A DNA stretch of 64,000 nt. Source: Halomarina pelagica (lineage in GTDB: Archaea > Halobacteriota > Halobacteria > Halobacteriales > Haloarculaceae). The notes under the pieces are model-generated. The model was given only the letters and a program-made list of their open reading frames with translations. It searched no databases and was not told the origin of the DNA. The number at the start of each line of letters is the position of its first letter. Positions within the stretch are counted from its first letter, which is position 1. Made by a program: the position numbers and the translations under genes. The stretch spans positions 434,001 to 498,000 of the forward strand of contig NZ_CP100454.1 of the NCBI RefSeq assembly GCF_024228315.1. Direction: 5' to 3'. This document shows, piece by piece, positions 24,461 through 33,541 of the stretch.

Positions 24461-25317
24461 ATCGTCTCACCCAGGTAGGCATCGACGACCTGTTCGTTGT
24501 TCCTGATGTCCGCGGCCTCGCCCTCCGCGAGGACCGTTCCCTGGTGCATGACGATGATGTGTTCGCAGTTGTTCATGATGACGTCCATGTCGTGCTCGAC
24601 GAGGAGGAACGTGTAGCCCTGCTCGCGCAGGTCGTGGACGCGCCGGAGGAGCTTCTTCTCGAGCGTCGGGTTGACGCCCGCGAGCGGTTCGTCGAGCAGC
24701 ACCATCCGCGGGTCGGTCATCAGCACGCGGGCCATCTCCAGCAGTTTCCGCTGGCCGCCGGAGAGGTTGCCCGCGAACTCGAACGCGAGGTGGTCGATCT
24801 CGAAGAACTCCAGGGTCTCCCAGGCGCGCTCGTAGAGTTCGCGCTCCTGTTCGACGACCTCTCCGCGTAGGCCGGGGAGTACCGAGCGGACGAGCGACTC
24901 GCCGACCTGTCCGCGCGGCGCGAGCATCATGTTCTCGAGCACGGTCATGTCGTGGAGTTCGCGGGCGATCTGGAACGTGCGGACGAGCCCGCGGTTGGCG
25001 ATCTGATCCGGGCGCAGGCCGGTGATCTCCTCGCCCTGGAAGTAGACGTGACCCGCGGTCGGCGCGTGGACCCCGGTGATGCAGTTGAACGTGGTGGACT
25101 TTCCCGCCCCGTTCGGCCCGATGAGCCCCGTGAGCGACCCCGCCTCGACGGAGAAGGTCGCGCCGTCGACCGCGGTGATCCCGCCGAACTCCATGCGGAG
25201 GTCCTCGACGCGCAGCGGGAGCCCGCGGGGCGTGTGCCGCGCGGCCTCCTCGACGGCGGAGTCAGAACCCTCCGCGTCGTCGACCGGCGGGTTCGCGGCG
25301 GTCCCGACGTCACTCAT
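24457..25317 (-). CDS. livG: ABC transporter ATPase LivG-type
   Basis: The ATPase carries LRMEFGGITAVDGATFSVE, Walker A GPNGAGKST, the LivG-specific RTFQIARELHDMTVLENMML, signature LSGGQRKLLEMARVL, Walker B MVLLDEPLAGVNP and EHDMDVIMNNCEHIIVMHQG. An acidic extension of about 35 residues precedes the domain. I give the ATG at 25317 (286 residues); a GTG at 25326 is the alternative. Both lie within the 3' end of livM, indicating coupled translation. Confidence 0.95.
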   Translation of the reverse strand: MSDVGTAANPPVDDAEGSDSAVEEAARHTPRGLPLRVEDLRMEFGGITAVDGATFSVEAGSLTGLIGPNGAGKSTTFNCITGVHAPTAGHVYFQGEEITGLRPDQIANRGLVRTFQIARELHDMTVLENMMLAPRGQVGESLVRSVLPGLRGEVVEQERELYERAWETLEFFEIDHLAFEFAGNLSGGQRKLLEMARVLMTDPRMVLLDEPLAGVNPTLEKKLLRRVHDLREQGYTFLLVEHDMDVIMNNCEHIIVMHQGTVLAEGEAADIRNNEQVVDAYLGETI

Positions 25318-26650
25318 CGCTCTCACCTCCCGACGCGCCGCCGTCGGTCGCCGCCCCTCGGCCCTCCGGTCGCCGTCTGAGGTCGACCGCCGCGGCGGGT
25401 TCGATGCGGTGGCCGAGCAACCCCTCGGGACGACGCTGCATCAGGTAGACGAGCAGGACGCCGACGACGACGAAGCGCATCTGGTCGACGTGGGCGATGG
25501 TGTAGCCGACGAGCGGCCCGACGTCGAGCGACGCGAGCGGCCCGACGGCGTCGGCGAACGTCGAGGGCGTCGAGATGCCCCGGAGGAACCCGACCTCACC
25601 GAGCAGGTTGTCGAGGTACTGCGGCAGGAGGAAGAGCACGCCCGCGAACAGCCCCGCGCCGAGGACGCTCCCGGTGTTCGATCCGGAGCCGCCGATGATG
25701 AGCGCGATGAAGACGTAGAACGTGATGTCCGGACGGAAGGAGGCCGGCTCGACCGCGTTGAGGCCGTAGACGTACCAGAGGATTCCCGCGAGTCCCATCA
25801 GCGCACAGCCGAGCATGAACACCTTCACCTTGAACGCGCGGGTGTCCTTGCCGAGCGAACTGGCGACGAGTTCGTCCTCGCGGATGGCCTTCAGGACGCG
25901 ACCGAACGGGGAGTTCGCCGTCCGGGACAGCAGGAGGTAGACGACCCCGACGACGAGGACGACGACCAGGGCGTAGACGAACCCCTCCACCGGCGGGGTG
26001 GTGGTCACGCCGACCGCCTCGAAGACGCCCATGATCGCGTCGCCCGCCGGGGAGTCGAAGAGGGCCTCGATGGGGTTCTCGGGCCAGTTGCGAAAGCCCT
26101 GGCCCCCGCCGGTCCCGAGGGTGACGCCGGCGACGGTGAACTGGCTCGCGGGCCTCGAGAGCACCGTCAGGCGGATCACCTCGGAGATGGCGAGGGTGGC
26201 GATGGCGAGGTAGTCGGCCCGGAGGCGCAGCGCGGGGAACGCCGTCGCGAGTCCCACGAGCGACGTGACGAGCATCGCGCCGAGGACGCCGAGCCAGAGG
26301 GGGAGACCGAGCCCCGGCGGCGACCCGGTCGGCGAGCCGCTCAGCATCCCGAAGGAGTACGCGCCGACGGCGAGGAAGCCCGCGACGCCGATGTTGAACA
26401 GCCCGGCGTAGCCCCACTGGAGGTTGAGCGCGAGGACGGCGAGCGCGTAGACGGCCGTCAGGAGCGTCAGGTTGGCGAGCAGGCGGAAGATCCCGGTGGT
26501 GTTGAACCCGATGACGCTCCCGACGACGGCGAAGACCGCGTAGAGACCGAGCATCATGCCGAGGACCATCAGCGCGTCGAGGACGGGCCGGTCGATCTCG
26601 CCGATCCGCTCCCTGAGGGCGTCGAGACCGCCGAGGGAACCGGCGCTCAT
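25310..26650 (-). CDS. livM: ABC transporter permease LivM-type
   Basis: The 446-residue permease has about ten membrane segments and the LivM landmarks: LNLQWGYAGLFNIGVAGFLAVGAY, the EAA-like loop LRADYLAIATLAISEVIRL and FGRVLKAIREDELVASSLGKDTRAFKVKVF. An N-terminal extra segment (about 100 residues with two helices) precedes the core, and an Arg-rich cytoplasmic tail ends the protein. I chose ATG 26650 (MSAGSLGGLDALRERI), which overlaps the livH stop by 4 bp. Confidence 0.93.
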   Translation of the reverse strand: MSAGSLGGLDALRERIGEIDRPVLDALMVLGMMLGLYAVFAVVGSVIGFNTTGIFRLLANLTLLTAVYALAVLALNLQWGYAGLFNIGVAGFLAVGAYSFGMLSGSPTGSPPGLGLPLWLGVLGAMLVTSLVGLATAFPALRLRADYLAIATLAISEVIRLTVLSRPASQFTVAGVTLGTGGGQGFRNWPENPIEALFDSPAGDAIMGVFEAVGVTTTPPVEGFVYALVVVLVVGVVYLLLSRTANSPFGRVLKAIREDELVASSLGKDTRAFKVKVFMLGCALMGLAGILWYVYGLNAVEPASFRPDITFYVFIALIIGGSGSNTGSVLGAGLFAGVLFLLPQYLDNLLGEVGFLRGISTPSTFADAVGPLASLDVGPLVGYTIAHVDQMRFVVVGVLLVYLMQRRPEGLLGHRIEPAAAVDLRRRPEGRGAATDGGASGGESDE

Positions 26651-27732
26651 GCGGTCGTCACCCCCCCGAACAGCCCCTGCGGGCGGACCAGCAGGACGAC
26701 GATGAGCAGGAGGAACGCCACCGGGTCCGCGAAGTCCACCCACTGTCCGGTGAGCCAGACCCGCGAGACGTTGCTCGCCACCCCGAAGACGATCCCGCCG
26801 GCGATGGCCCCGTAGACGGAGCCGATGCCGCCGAGGATGACCGCGGCGAAGATGAACAGCAGGAGCATCCACCCGAAGTCGAAGATGATGGTCCCCCGCG
26901 AGAGGACGACGAGGTACCCCGCCGCCCCGGCCAGGCCGCCGCCGAGCATCCACGTCCAGCGAACGACCCGCTCGGTCGGGATGCCCGTCACGCGCGCGAG
27001 GTCCTTGTTGTCGGCCATCGCGCGCATCGCCTTGCCGAGTTTGGTGCGCTGGAGGAGGAGGTGGACGCCGAGCATCAGGACGACGGAGATCACGACGAGC
27101 GTGAGGTCGTGGGCGTTTATCACCAGCCCCCCGACGTTGTAGCTCACCGTCCCGCCGGTCACGCCCCGACTGTTCAGGTCGAAGACGAACGCGATGAGGT
27201 ACCGGAGCGCGAACGCGACCCCGACGCTCGCGATGAGCAGCGAGATGCCGTCCTGGTCGCGCATCGGGCGGTAGACGATCCGGTCGAGCGCCAGCGACAC
27301 GGCGACGGTGAGGACGATGGCCCCGATCAGCCCCGCGACGATCGCGAACGGCGTGTTCGTGATGCTCGTGCCGGGGTTCGCCTGCACGAGCAGCAGGCTC
27401 GCGATGTCGGTCACCCCGAGGCTGACGCCGCCGACGAGGAAGGCGACCGCCCAGCCCGCGAACCCGCCGACGGTGACGTACTCCCCGTGCGCGAAGTTGG
27501 CGAAGCCGAGGATACTGTAGGTCAGCGAGAGTCCGATGCCGGCCAGCCCGTAGATCAGGCCGAGCTTCAGCCCGTTCCAGAGGTAGCGTCCCAGCGCCTG
27601 CGGGGGGAGCGCACCCGTCACGAGCTTCGCGACGATATCGAGCACCAGTACGAGCGCGACCACCGTCACCGCGAGGGTCGCCGGCCGCTCGACGAGCCGC
27701 CGTCCGCGTGAATATGCGTCACTTACTCCCAT
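26647..27732 (-). CDS. livH: ABC transporter permease LivH-type
   Basis: The 361-residue permease shows the LivH signature: GLKLGLIYGLAGIGLSLTYS, LGFANFAHGEYVTVGGFAGW, the RPMRDQDGISLLIASVGVAF loop, and a late coupling segment AMRAMADNKDLARVTGIPTERV. It has about nine membrane helices, with a loop between helices 3 and 4 longer than usual (VTDIASLLLVQANPGTSITN). It is the first gene of the livHMGF operon. ATG 27732. Confidence 0.94.
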   Translation of the reverse strand: MGVSDAYSRGRRLVERPATLAVTVVALVLVLDIVAKLVTGALPPQALGRYLWNGLKLGLIYGLAGIGLSLTYSILGFANFAHGEYVTVGGFAGWAVAFLVGGVSLGVTDIASLLLVQANPGTSITNTPFAIVAGLIGAIVLTVAVSLALDRIVYRPMRDQDGISLLIASVGVAFALRYLIAFVFDLNSRGVTGGTVSYNVGGLVINAHDLTLVVISVVLMLGVHLLLQRTKLGKAMRAMADNKDLARVTGIPTERVVRWTWMLGGGLAGAAGYLVVLSRGTIIFDFGWMLLLFIFAAVILGGIGSVYGAIAGGIVFGVASNVSRVWLTGQWVDFADPVAFLLLIVVLLVRPQGLFGGVTTA

Positions 27733-27762
27733 GAGCGTTAGTCACGCGGTAGCTCTGGCCCG

Positions 27763-27776
27763 GGGGATAAATAACC
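27763..27776 (-). promoter_or_regulatory. TATA box of the livHMGF operon
   Basis: On the minus strand GGGTTATTTATCC lies about 33-45 bp upstream of the livH ATG, followed by GC-rich DNA. It is the only AT-rich element in the 230-bp gap to the tRNA-Thr gene. Confidence 0.5.
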
Positions 27777-27964
27777 CTCCGCTCCGTGTCGGGTTCGTTA
27801 CATACGTTCTACCCGACGGGGTCTGCATCGAACGGCCCTCTCGGTCCGGCGATCCCTCACCGCCGACCGACTGATGTCAGGATCGTCATGAGTGTAAGTC
27901 GGACATACTCTACCGTCCGGGAGCGCAGTCGGCGGTCGCGCGGTCCGCGGACCGCGCGACCGCA

Positions 27965-28038
27965 AGCCAAGGGTGGGATTCGAACCCACGAATTCTCGAT
28001 TACAAATCGAGTGCTTGAGCCGCCCAAGCTCCCTTGGC
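27965..28038 (-). tRNA. tRNA-Thr (anticodon TGT)
   Basis: On the minus strand the acceptor GCCAAGG pairs with CCTTGGC. The D arm is GAGCTTGGGCGGCTCAAGC. The anticodon arm CTCGA-TTTGTAA-TCGAG gives TGT for threonine ACA/ACG codons. The T arm is CGTGGG-TTCGAAT-CCCACC and the discriminator is T. No intron and no encoded CCA. It lies 5 bp past the stop of the GNAT gene on the same strand, so it may be processed from a joint transcript. Confidence 0.95.
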
Positions 28039-28043
28039 GCTCA

Positions 28044-28529
28044 CTAGGAATCGTTCTCCCTCGGAACCATATCCGTTTCGCTGTCCTTCGCCATCGTGAC
28101 GCGGTGCGGGCGGTAGCCCAGGCGGCGGTAGAAGCGGCGCGCCTCGTCGTTCGCGGCCATCACGTCGAGCGCGACGATCGCCGCCCCGTCCGCCCGCAGG
28201 GCGTCCTCGGCGGCTCCAAGGAGCGCCGTTCCGACCCCCTCGCCGCGGCGCTCGGGGACGACGTACAGGTTCTCGACGACCCCCTTCTGGACGGCCTGCT
28301 CGTAGACCCCCGACTCCGGTGCGAACATGACGAAGCCGATCACCTCGCCCCCCTCGCGGGCGACGAGCAGTCCGCCGGTGGCGATGGATCTGGCGATCGC
28401 CTCGCGGACGGTCCCGCGGTTCTCGACGGCCGAGAGGTGAGAGCCGTACCGACGCTGTCCCTCCGCGAGCGCGACCCAGAGGTCGGCGATCCGGTCCGCA
28501 TCGCCCATCCGGGCCGCCTCGATCTCCAT
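28044..28529 (-). CDS. GNAT family N-acetyltransferase
   Basis: The 161-residue protein has the GNAT fold with acetyl-CoA loop VPERRGEGVGTALLGAAE (R-x-x-G-x-G) and the closing ARRFYRRLGYRPHRV segment. The substrate is unknown (protein N-terminus, amine or antibiotic). Its ATG overlaps the pgk stop by one base (TGATG on the minus strand), so the two are coupled. That is an unusual pairing without an obvious functional link. Confidence 0.88.
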   Translation of the reverse strand: MEIEAARMGDADRIADLWVALAEGQRRYGSHLSAVENRGTVREAIARSIATGGLLVAREGGEVIGFVMFAPESGVYEQAVQKGVVENLYVVPERRGEGVGTALLGAAEDALRADGAAIVALDVMAANDEARRFYRRLGYRPHRVTMAKDSETDMVPRENDS

Positions 28530-29713
28530 CAGCGCAACGCCTCGACGGCGGGGAGCGACTGGCCCGTGAGCAGCGCGAGCGCCGCCCCCCCACCGGTGCT
28601 CACGTGGTCGAACCCGTCGAGACCGAGCCGGCGGATGGCGGCCGCGGTGTCGCCCCCGCCGACGATCGTGTAGCCGGCGGCCGTGGCCGCCTCGAACAGG
28701 TCGCACGTCCCGGCGGCGAAGCGGTCGTCCTCGTAGACGCCCGCCGGACCGTTCAGGATGGCCGTGCCGGCGTCGGCGAGCACGTCCCCGTAGGCGTCGA
28801 CCGTCCCCGAGCCGACGTCCATCGCCGCCTCCTCGACCGGGAGGTCGGAGACGGGGACCTCGACGCGCTCGCCGTCGCGCTCGACGGCCACGTCGACCGG
28901 GCGGTGGATACGGTCGCCGTACGCGGAGAGCAGGCGCTCGGCCTGCGCGAGGCGGTCGCCCGCGCGGTCGTTGACCACGCGCGTGCTCTCCGCGCCCAGG
29001 TCGACCCCCGAGGCGTGCAGGAACGAGTTGCCGACGACGCCCGACGTGAGGACGGCGTCCGCGAGACCGGAGTCGAGGACCGACGCGGCCACCTCGATGG
29101 AGTCGTCGACCTTCGCCCCGCCGAGGCAGTAGACGCGCGGTTCGGGCGTCTCCTCGATGTTCCCGAGCGCGTCGAGTTCCCGCTCCATGACGCGCCCGGC
29201 GTATCCGGGCAGGTCGACTGGGAAGCCCACCATGGAGGGCTGGGAGCGGTGGGCAGTCGCGAAGGCGTCGTTCACGTAGGCGTCGAGGACGGGGACGAGT
29301 CCCCGAACGAGGTACGTCTCGGCGGCGGTCTCGGGGGGGAACTGAAGCACCTCCTCGCTGTAGAAGCGCGTGTTCTCCAGCACGAGCACCGTCCCGGGAT
29401 CGAGCGCGTCGACGCGTTCGCGGGCGGCCGCGCAGAACGTCGCGTCGACGTACTCGACGGGTGCGGGGAGGAGATCGTCGAACCGCGCGGCGTGAGATTC
29501 GAGCGTGGTGAAGTCGTCCCCGCCGGGACGACCCTGGTGGGCCAGAACGGCGACCCGCGCGCCGCGGTCGGCCAGTTCCGCGAGCGTGTCGCGGTGCGCC
29601 CGCAGACGAGCGTCGTCGGCGAGCGTTCCGTCCGGCCCGATCGGACTGTTGATGTCGACGCGCACCCCGACGGCGACGCCGTCGGCGTCGAGGTCGTCGA
29701 GCGTCCGTATCAT
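28529..29713 (-). CDS. pgk: phosphoglycerate kinase
   Basis: The 394-residue enzyme matches PGK: GVRVDINSPIG near the N-terminus, LAHQGRPGG, LENTRFYSEE, DAYVNDAFATAHRSQPSMVGF, YCLGGAKVDDSI, AILNGPAGVYED and the closing GGGDTAAAIRRLG/STGGGAALALL. It interconverts 1,3-bisphosphoglycerate and 3-phosphoglycerate, linking glycerol breakdown (glp genes in this window) to the lower glycolytic path. ATG 29713. Confidence 0.97.
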   Translation of the reverse strand: MIRTLDDLDADGVAVGVRVDINSPIGPDGTLADDARLRAHRDTLAELADRGARVAVLAHQGRPGGDDFTTLESHAARFDDLLPAPVEYVDATFCAAARERVDALDPGTVLVLENTRFYSEEVLQFPPETAAETYLVRGLVPVLDAYVNDAFATAHRSQPSMVGFPVDLPGYAGRVMERELDALGNIEETPEPRVYCLGGAKVDDSIEVAASVLDSGLADAVLTSGVVGNSFLHASGVDLGAESTRVVNDRAGDRLAQAERLLSAYGDRIHRPVDVAVERDGERVEVPVSDLPVEEAAMDVGSGTVDAYGDVLADAGTAILNGPAGVYEDDRFAAGTCDLFEAATAAGYTIVGGGDTAAAIRRLGLDGFDHVSTGGGAALALLTGQSLPAVEALR

Positions 29714-30021
29714 GCGCGAGTCTCCACGACGTCGGAGCAAAGGTGTTGTGCTTGTCGACGTGGGGTCGGCCCACCGGTCGAAATCGCGCAAAACGATACC
29801 CTCTGGGCGTCGAATTCGAGACTGGCGGAGACGTACCTCGAAGAACGGAAACGGGCATCGACCGACTGCGGATCGACGTGTTCGTACGGTTCTCCCACGC
29901 GAACCGTGTCGTCCCCACCTGTGTCTTCCCTCGGGAACTGTGTCGACCCGCGGTCAGTAGTGCCCTGTCTCGAGGGATACGCCACACCGGAATATAATTT
30001 TTCGAACCTAACAGGAGGTTC
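29714..30021. other. pgk upstream region, no gene
   Basis: The 300 bp upstream of pgk hold its promoter region. I see no strong TATA box close to the pgk start. A TATA-like AATATAATTTTTC at 29991-30003 points right toward the small frame at 30022. No conserved coding frame was recognised. Confidence 0.4.
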
Positions 30022-30111
30022 ATGAAAATAAACCAGTGGCCGAATACCGAGACCTCCGTGCGGGAACGCCGAGGTCGCACCGACTACGTCGTCCGGTCGC
30101 GATCTCGGTAG
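30022..30111 (+). CDS. possible small ORF (29 aa) with strong ribosome-binding site
   Basis: An AGGAGG (30013-30018) lies just ahead of ATG 30022, with a TATA-like AATATAATTTTTC some 25 bp before it. The frame encodes 29 residues (MKINQWPNTETSVRERRGRT then DYVVRSRSR). Strong Shine-Dalgarno sites are uncommon in haloarchaea, so the combination is notable. It may be a real basic microprotein, a leader peptide or the 5' remnant of a truncated gene; I do not recognise the sequence. Confidence 0.35.
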   Translation: MKINQWPNTETSVRERRGRTDYVVRSRSR

Positions 30112-30532
30112 TCGCCTCGATGTGAGCGGCGGAATCCCGCGAAGCGCGACCGAGAACCGGCGTCCGACCCGTCGTCTCCCTCGCCCGGCACCTGCCGGGG
30201 TTGGATACCTAGCCACCGCGGATAACGAGCGGGGGGCCGTAGGTCAAATTGGCTGGTGCCACCAGTCGCATGGAACCGTCATCCGACGCCGCCTCCGGAC
30301 CGCCGCTCCGCCGCACCACGGTCCGACTCTCCATGGCGGTCGGTGTCCCTCCCGGGACACCCTGTCTGTCACCATTTTCGGACCACTGCATCGAGCGAGA
30401 GTGGTGCCGAGAGACGATCGCCGCCCTTCCACCGTTCGAAGGTAGATCCGTCCGTCACGAATACATCATTTCGAAACCCAGTCCACGAAATTGACAGTAA
30501 CAGATTTAGACTGATTCTGCGCTTCTTCGGTC
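30112..30532. other. intergenic region, nothing recognised
   Basis: About 420 bp between the small frame and the HNH nuclease. Frames on both strands are short and Arg/Pro-rich. The last 60 bp become AT-rich (AATACATCATTTCG, TTGACAGTAACAGATTTAG) and probably hold the nuclease promoter. No repeat or RNA was identified. Confidence 0.4.
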
Positions 30533-31723
30533 GTGGCTCAGAAGCTGTCCAGAACGGAACTCGTGACCGATCTCCGGGCGTTCGCCCGGAAGCTGGGAGA
30601 GACGCCGACCCGCCGGCAGATGAACGAGGGCGGCCCGCATTCGAGCATGCCCTACTACCGCGAGTTCGGCTCGTGGAACGAGGCGCTGAACGCCGCGGGA
30701 CTGCTCACGAACCACCGGAACGACGTGCCCGACGAGGAGTTGATCGACGAACTCCGGCGGGTGGCGACGACACTCGATCGGACGCCTCGGTTCGAGGACG
30801 TGGAGGAATACGGTATGTTCTCCGCGTCCACGTACATGCGGCGGTGGGGATCGTGGCCCGACGCCAAGGAGGCGGCCGGATTGCGACGGGAGACGCGGAC
30901 GAGTCGGCGGATCGAGCGATCGGAGCTGTTGGACGCGCTGGACGAACTGGCACGGGAGGTGGGGAAAGCGCCCACCCAGGAGGAGATGAACGAGTTAGGG
31001 CGATTCTCGCAACGGCCGTACTATCGGGAGTGGGGATCGTGGGCGGAGGCGCTTCGGGCGGGGGGATTCGAACCGAATCACGAAAACGGTTACAACGAGG
31101 ACGAACTTGTTGACGCCTTACGAGAGTTAGCAGACGAGTTAGGTCACACGCCAGCGCGGTGGGAGATGGACGAAAAGGGAGAATTTTCGTCAGACCCCTA
31201 CATTCGAGCCTTCGGGACGTGGACCGAAGCCTGGGATGCTGCAGGACTTGAGCCCCGAGCGTGGTACCCGAAACGGGCAACCGAGCGAGAATTGATCGAA
31301 TCGATACACGCTCTCGCGGAGGAACTCGACCGGGTACCGACTCGACAGGAGATGGTCGAGCACGGTCCATACTCTCGCGAACCGTTTCTCCGCACGTTTG
31401 GCTCGTGGAGCGCAGCGCTCGAAGCTGCAGGGTTCGAACCTTACCGCCACGATGACACCGATAGCGAGTATATTTACTATGGTTCGAACTGGCCCGATCA
31501 GCGCAAAAAAGCACTACTCCGTGATCAATATCGATGTCAGAGATGCGGGGTTACTGAACCGAAGTACAGACGTAAACACGGGCGTGGGTTAGAAGTCCAT
31601 CACCTGACTAAACTTAGGAAGTTCGACAATATCGAGGTAGCGAACCAGCTTTCAAACTTGTTGACGTTGTGTCCGGAGGATCATCGATTAGTAGAGGCGA
31701 AGGGACGAGTCACTAAGGATTGA
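30533..31723 (+). CDS. HNH nuclease with five homing-endonuclease-associated repeats
   Basis: The 396-residue protein has five copies of a 55-65-residue repeat (about 5-58, 66-122, 124-183, 187-243, 250-308). Each reads like ELxxxLRxxAxxLgxTPtxxeM followed by YxRxFGSWxEAxxAAGL, the homing-endonuclease-associated repeat used for DNA binding. A C-terminal HNH domain (about 320-390) has CQRCG, LEVHHLTKLRKFDN, NLLTLCPEDH. Start GTG 30533. Repeats 1-3 are GC-rich like the genome, while repeats 4-5 and the HNH domain are AT-rich, so the gene looks composite. It stands alone, not inside an intron or intein. It could be a homing-type nuclease, a defence effector or a domesticated enzyme. Confidence 0.85.
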   Translation: MAQKLSRTELVTDLRAFARKLGETPTRRQMNEGGPHSSMPYYREFGSWNEALNAAGLLTNHRNDVPDEELIDELRRVATTLDRTPRFEDVEEYGMFSASTYMRRWGSWPDAKEAAGLRRETRTSRRIERSELLDALDELAREVGKAPTQEEMNELGRFSQRPYYREWGSWAEALRAGGFEPNHENGYNEDELVDALRELADELGHTPARWEMDEKGEFSSDPYIRAFGTWTEAWDAAGLEPRAWYPKRATERELIESIHALAEELDRVPTRQEMVEHGPYSREPFLRTFGSWSAALEAAGFEPYRHDDTDSEYIYYGSNWPDQRKKALLRDQYRCQRCGVTEPKYRRKHGRGLEVHHLTKLRKFDNIEVANQLSNLLTLCPEDHRLVEAKGRVTKD

Positions 31724-32053
31724 CGATAGTCGGAGATATGTATATTTTCCATGAGATAGTAGTTTCTTTATGCTCGGTTGCGGGTAAATCAGTTGGAAGA
31801 GCTTCCGACTAATTCTTGATCACCGTCATCTTCTTTAACAGATCCACCGTTGGCTGGTTTCCCCATTGTGTATGGTGACGGTAATGTCTGGTGAGACTCC
31901 GGAGGTGAATATAGTCTCGCCAGCCTGCTGTGGACATATCCCGTTAAAGGCCACGATTATATGTATCCTTTCAGGTTTTGATTCATACTTCGAACTGCAC
32001 CAACCGACTACCGCTAATTCTAAAAACTAGAAAGAAGCTAATCCGAATACTGG
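31724..32053. other. AT-rich intergenic region
   Basis: This 330-bp stretch is clearly AT-richer than the genome. It carries only tiny frames, for example a 25-codon minus-strand frame starting at 31866. I see no repeat ends, tRNA or intact gene. It continues the low-GC character of the 3' half of the HNH gene and of the pilin gene, and probably belongs to the same acquired segment. Confidence 0.5.
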
Positions 32054-32485
32054 CTAGTTGATCGTCAGATCGACTTCCTTGTTCATTACGACTGTCTGTG
32101 TATCACCATTCTTGGCTGTCACTGTTACCGTAACTGTGACTTCATCACCGGAGGTGCCACTCACCGTTGCAGTGGTTGTCTCTCCTATTGCTTCTAACGT
32201 TGTTCCAGATGAAACATTGGCTGTACCACCAGTCACAGCGTAACTAACGTCAATGACGGTATCTTCACTCTGTCGACTGTTGAAAGTGGTCGTGATCGTG
32301 TCCGCCTCATCGTTCGCTTGGATGGTCGCACCTGCCTGCACGTTCGTCTGTACGTTGTCGCCGAGTCCGAGCACGAACGTGCCGATAACTGCAGCTAGAA
32401 TGACAGTAATCGCCACCATAAGGATGACACCTATCACTGGACTGACACCTCTCTCGTCCGCGTCGAGCAGTTTTCTGATGTTCAT
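32054..32485 (-). CDS. type IV pilin (archaeal PilA-like)
   Basis: The 143-residue protein has the archaeal class III signal: a short basic leader ([13 protein letters not shown]) followed by the hydrophobic stalk [20 protein letters not shown], the hallmark of the archaeal pilin N-terminal domain processed by PibD. The rest is a Thr/Val-rich beta domain ([20 protein letters not shown]) exposed on the pilus. ATG 32485 is fixed by the leader. Base composition is AT-rich compared with neighbours. No pil assembly genes are adjacent, so it depends on machinery elsewhere. Confidence 0.92.
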   Translation of the reverse strand: MNIRKLLDADERGVSPVIGVILMVAITVILAAVIGTFVLGLGDNVQTNVQAGATIQANDEADTITTTFNSRQSEDTVIDVSYAVTGGTANVSSGTTLEAIGETTTATVSGTSGDEVTVTVTVTAKNGDTQTVVMNKEVDLTIN

Positions 32486-32869
32486 GTTGTTGCCATATCC
32501 CACTGTGCCACGGTCGGCCGCGCCGATCGCGCGTCCACGCGCGATCGGGGGGTAGAGGAGTCCCACCAGGGGCGGGTCCCGAACCCGCGAGGCCGACATC
32601 CCACGTGCCAGTGGTTACTCTTCGATTTTATCGCTCTCGTATTAACACTTACTTCTGTTGCAGATTGTTTTACTATCGAGATAGTCAAAACATCGATTGT
32701 TTCGGGGTTTCACGTTCTGACGATCGCTCGCTGTCCGGCGGTTTTCGGACGAGGGTGACGAGCGGGGCGTTCACCGAGTCGGTGGCGCTCGCGCCGCGTC
32801 GGGCGCTCGTACGGACGGCGGCGGAGGACGGCAACGTTGATTCCCGCGCGCGCCGACGTTCCCCCGAGA

Positions 32870-33346
32870 ATGAAGGACGGCAACCTGGACGACGTCGACA
32901 GGGAGATCCTCTACCGGCTTCAGCGGGACGCGCGTCACACCTCGTCGGGGGACATCGCGGCGGGGATGGACGTCTCCGCGAGCACCGTTCGCAACCGGAT
33001 TCAACGGCTCGAAGCCGCGGGGATCATCCGCGGCTACCACGTCGACATCGACTACGAGGCCGCTGGCTACCCGCTCTACACCAAACTCGTCTGCACCGCC
33101 CCGGTCGACGAGCGCGAGGAACTCGTTCGGCGGGCGCTCGACGTACCGGGCGTCGTCGCCGTCAGGGAGGTGATGACCGGCGACGAGAACGTCTACATCA
33201 ACGCGGTGGGGCGCGACCACGACGACCTGAACCGCATCGGACGCGAGCTGAGCGGCCTCGGTCTCCGCATCACCGACGAGGTCCTCATCAGAGACGAGTA
33301 CGTCCGCCCGTACCGGGGGTTCCACGACCGAGAGCGGCCCGACTGA
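32870..33346 (+). CDS. Lrp/AsnC family regulator
   Basis: The 158-residue protein has an N-terminal AsnC-type HTH (LDDVDREILYRLQRDARHTS, then MDVSASTVRNRIQRLEAAGI) and a C-terminal RAM-like ligand domain (VVAVREVMTGDENVYINAVG). This subgroup often controls ion transport or amino-acid genes in haloarchaea. It is followed by a TrkA-N protein and a CPA2 antiporter, so it may regulate them. ATG 32870 is chosen over upstream 32837. Confidence 0.9.
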   Translation: MKDGNLDDVDREILYRLQRDARHTSSGDIAAGMDVSASTVRNRIQRLEAAGIIRGYHVDIDYEAAGYPLYTKLVCTAPVDEREELVRRALDVPGVVAVREVMTGDENVYINAVGRDHDDLNRIGRELSGLGLRITDEVLIRDEYVRPYRGFHDRERPD

Positions 33347-33541
33347 ACGACTCCACCTCGCGGACGTGGCACTTCTACGACCCCACTACCGAGACGATCT
33401 CGCAATTTTTCCAACTATCATTCTCGATCTGTGAATGCAAGCGCGCATCTTATACTGATCTGATTCCTAGCGACGAGCGCACAGGTGGGACGAACGCTCC
33501 GGGCCTCGCCGGACGGAAGCGGGGCAGACCACGGCCAGAAC

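Noticed and set aside
30256-31113. 285-residue plus-strand frame overlapping the HNH gene
   Set aside because: Out of frame with the clear five-repeat protein and without similarity.
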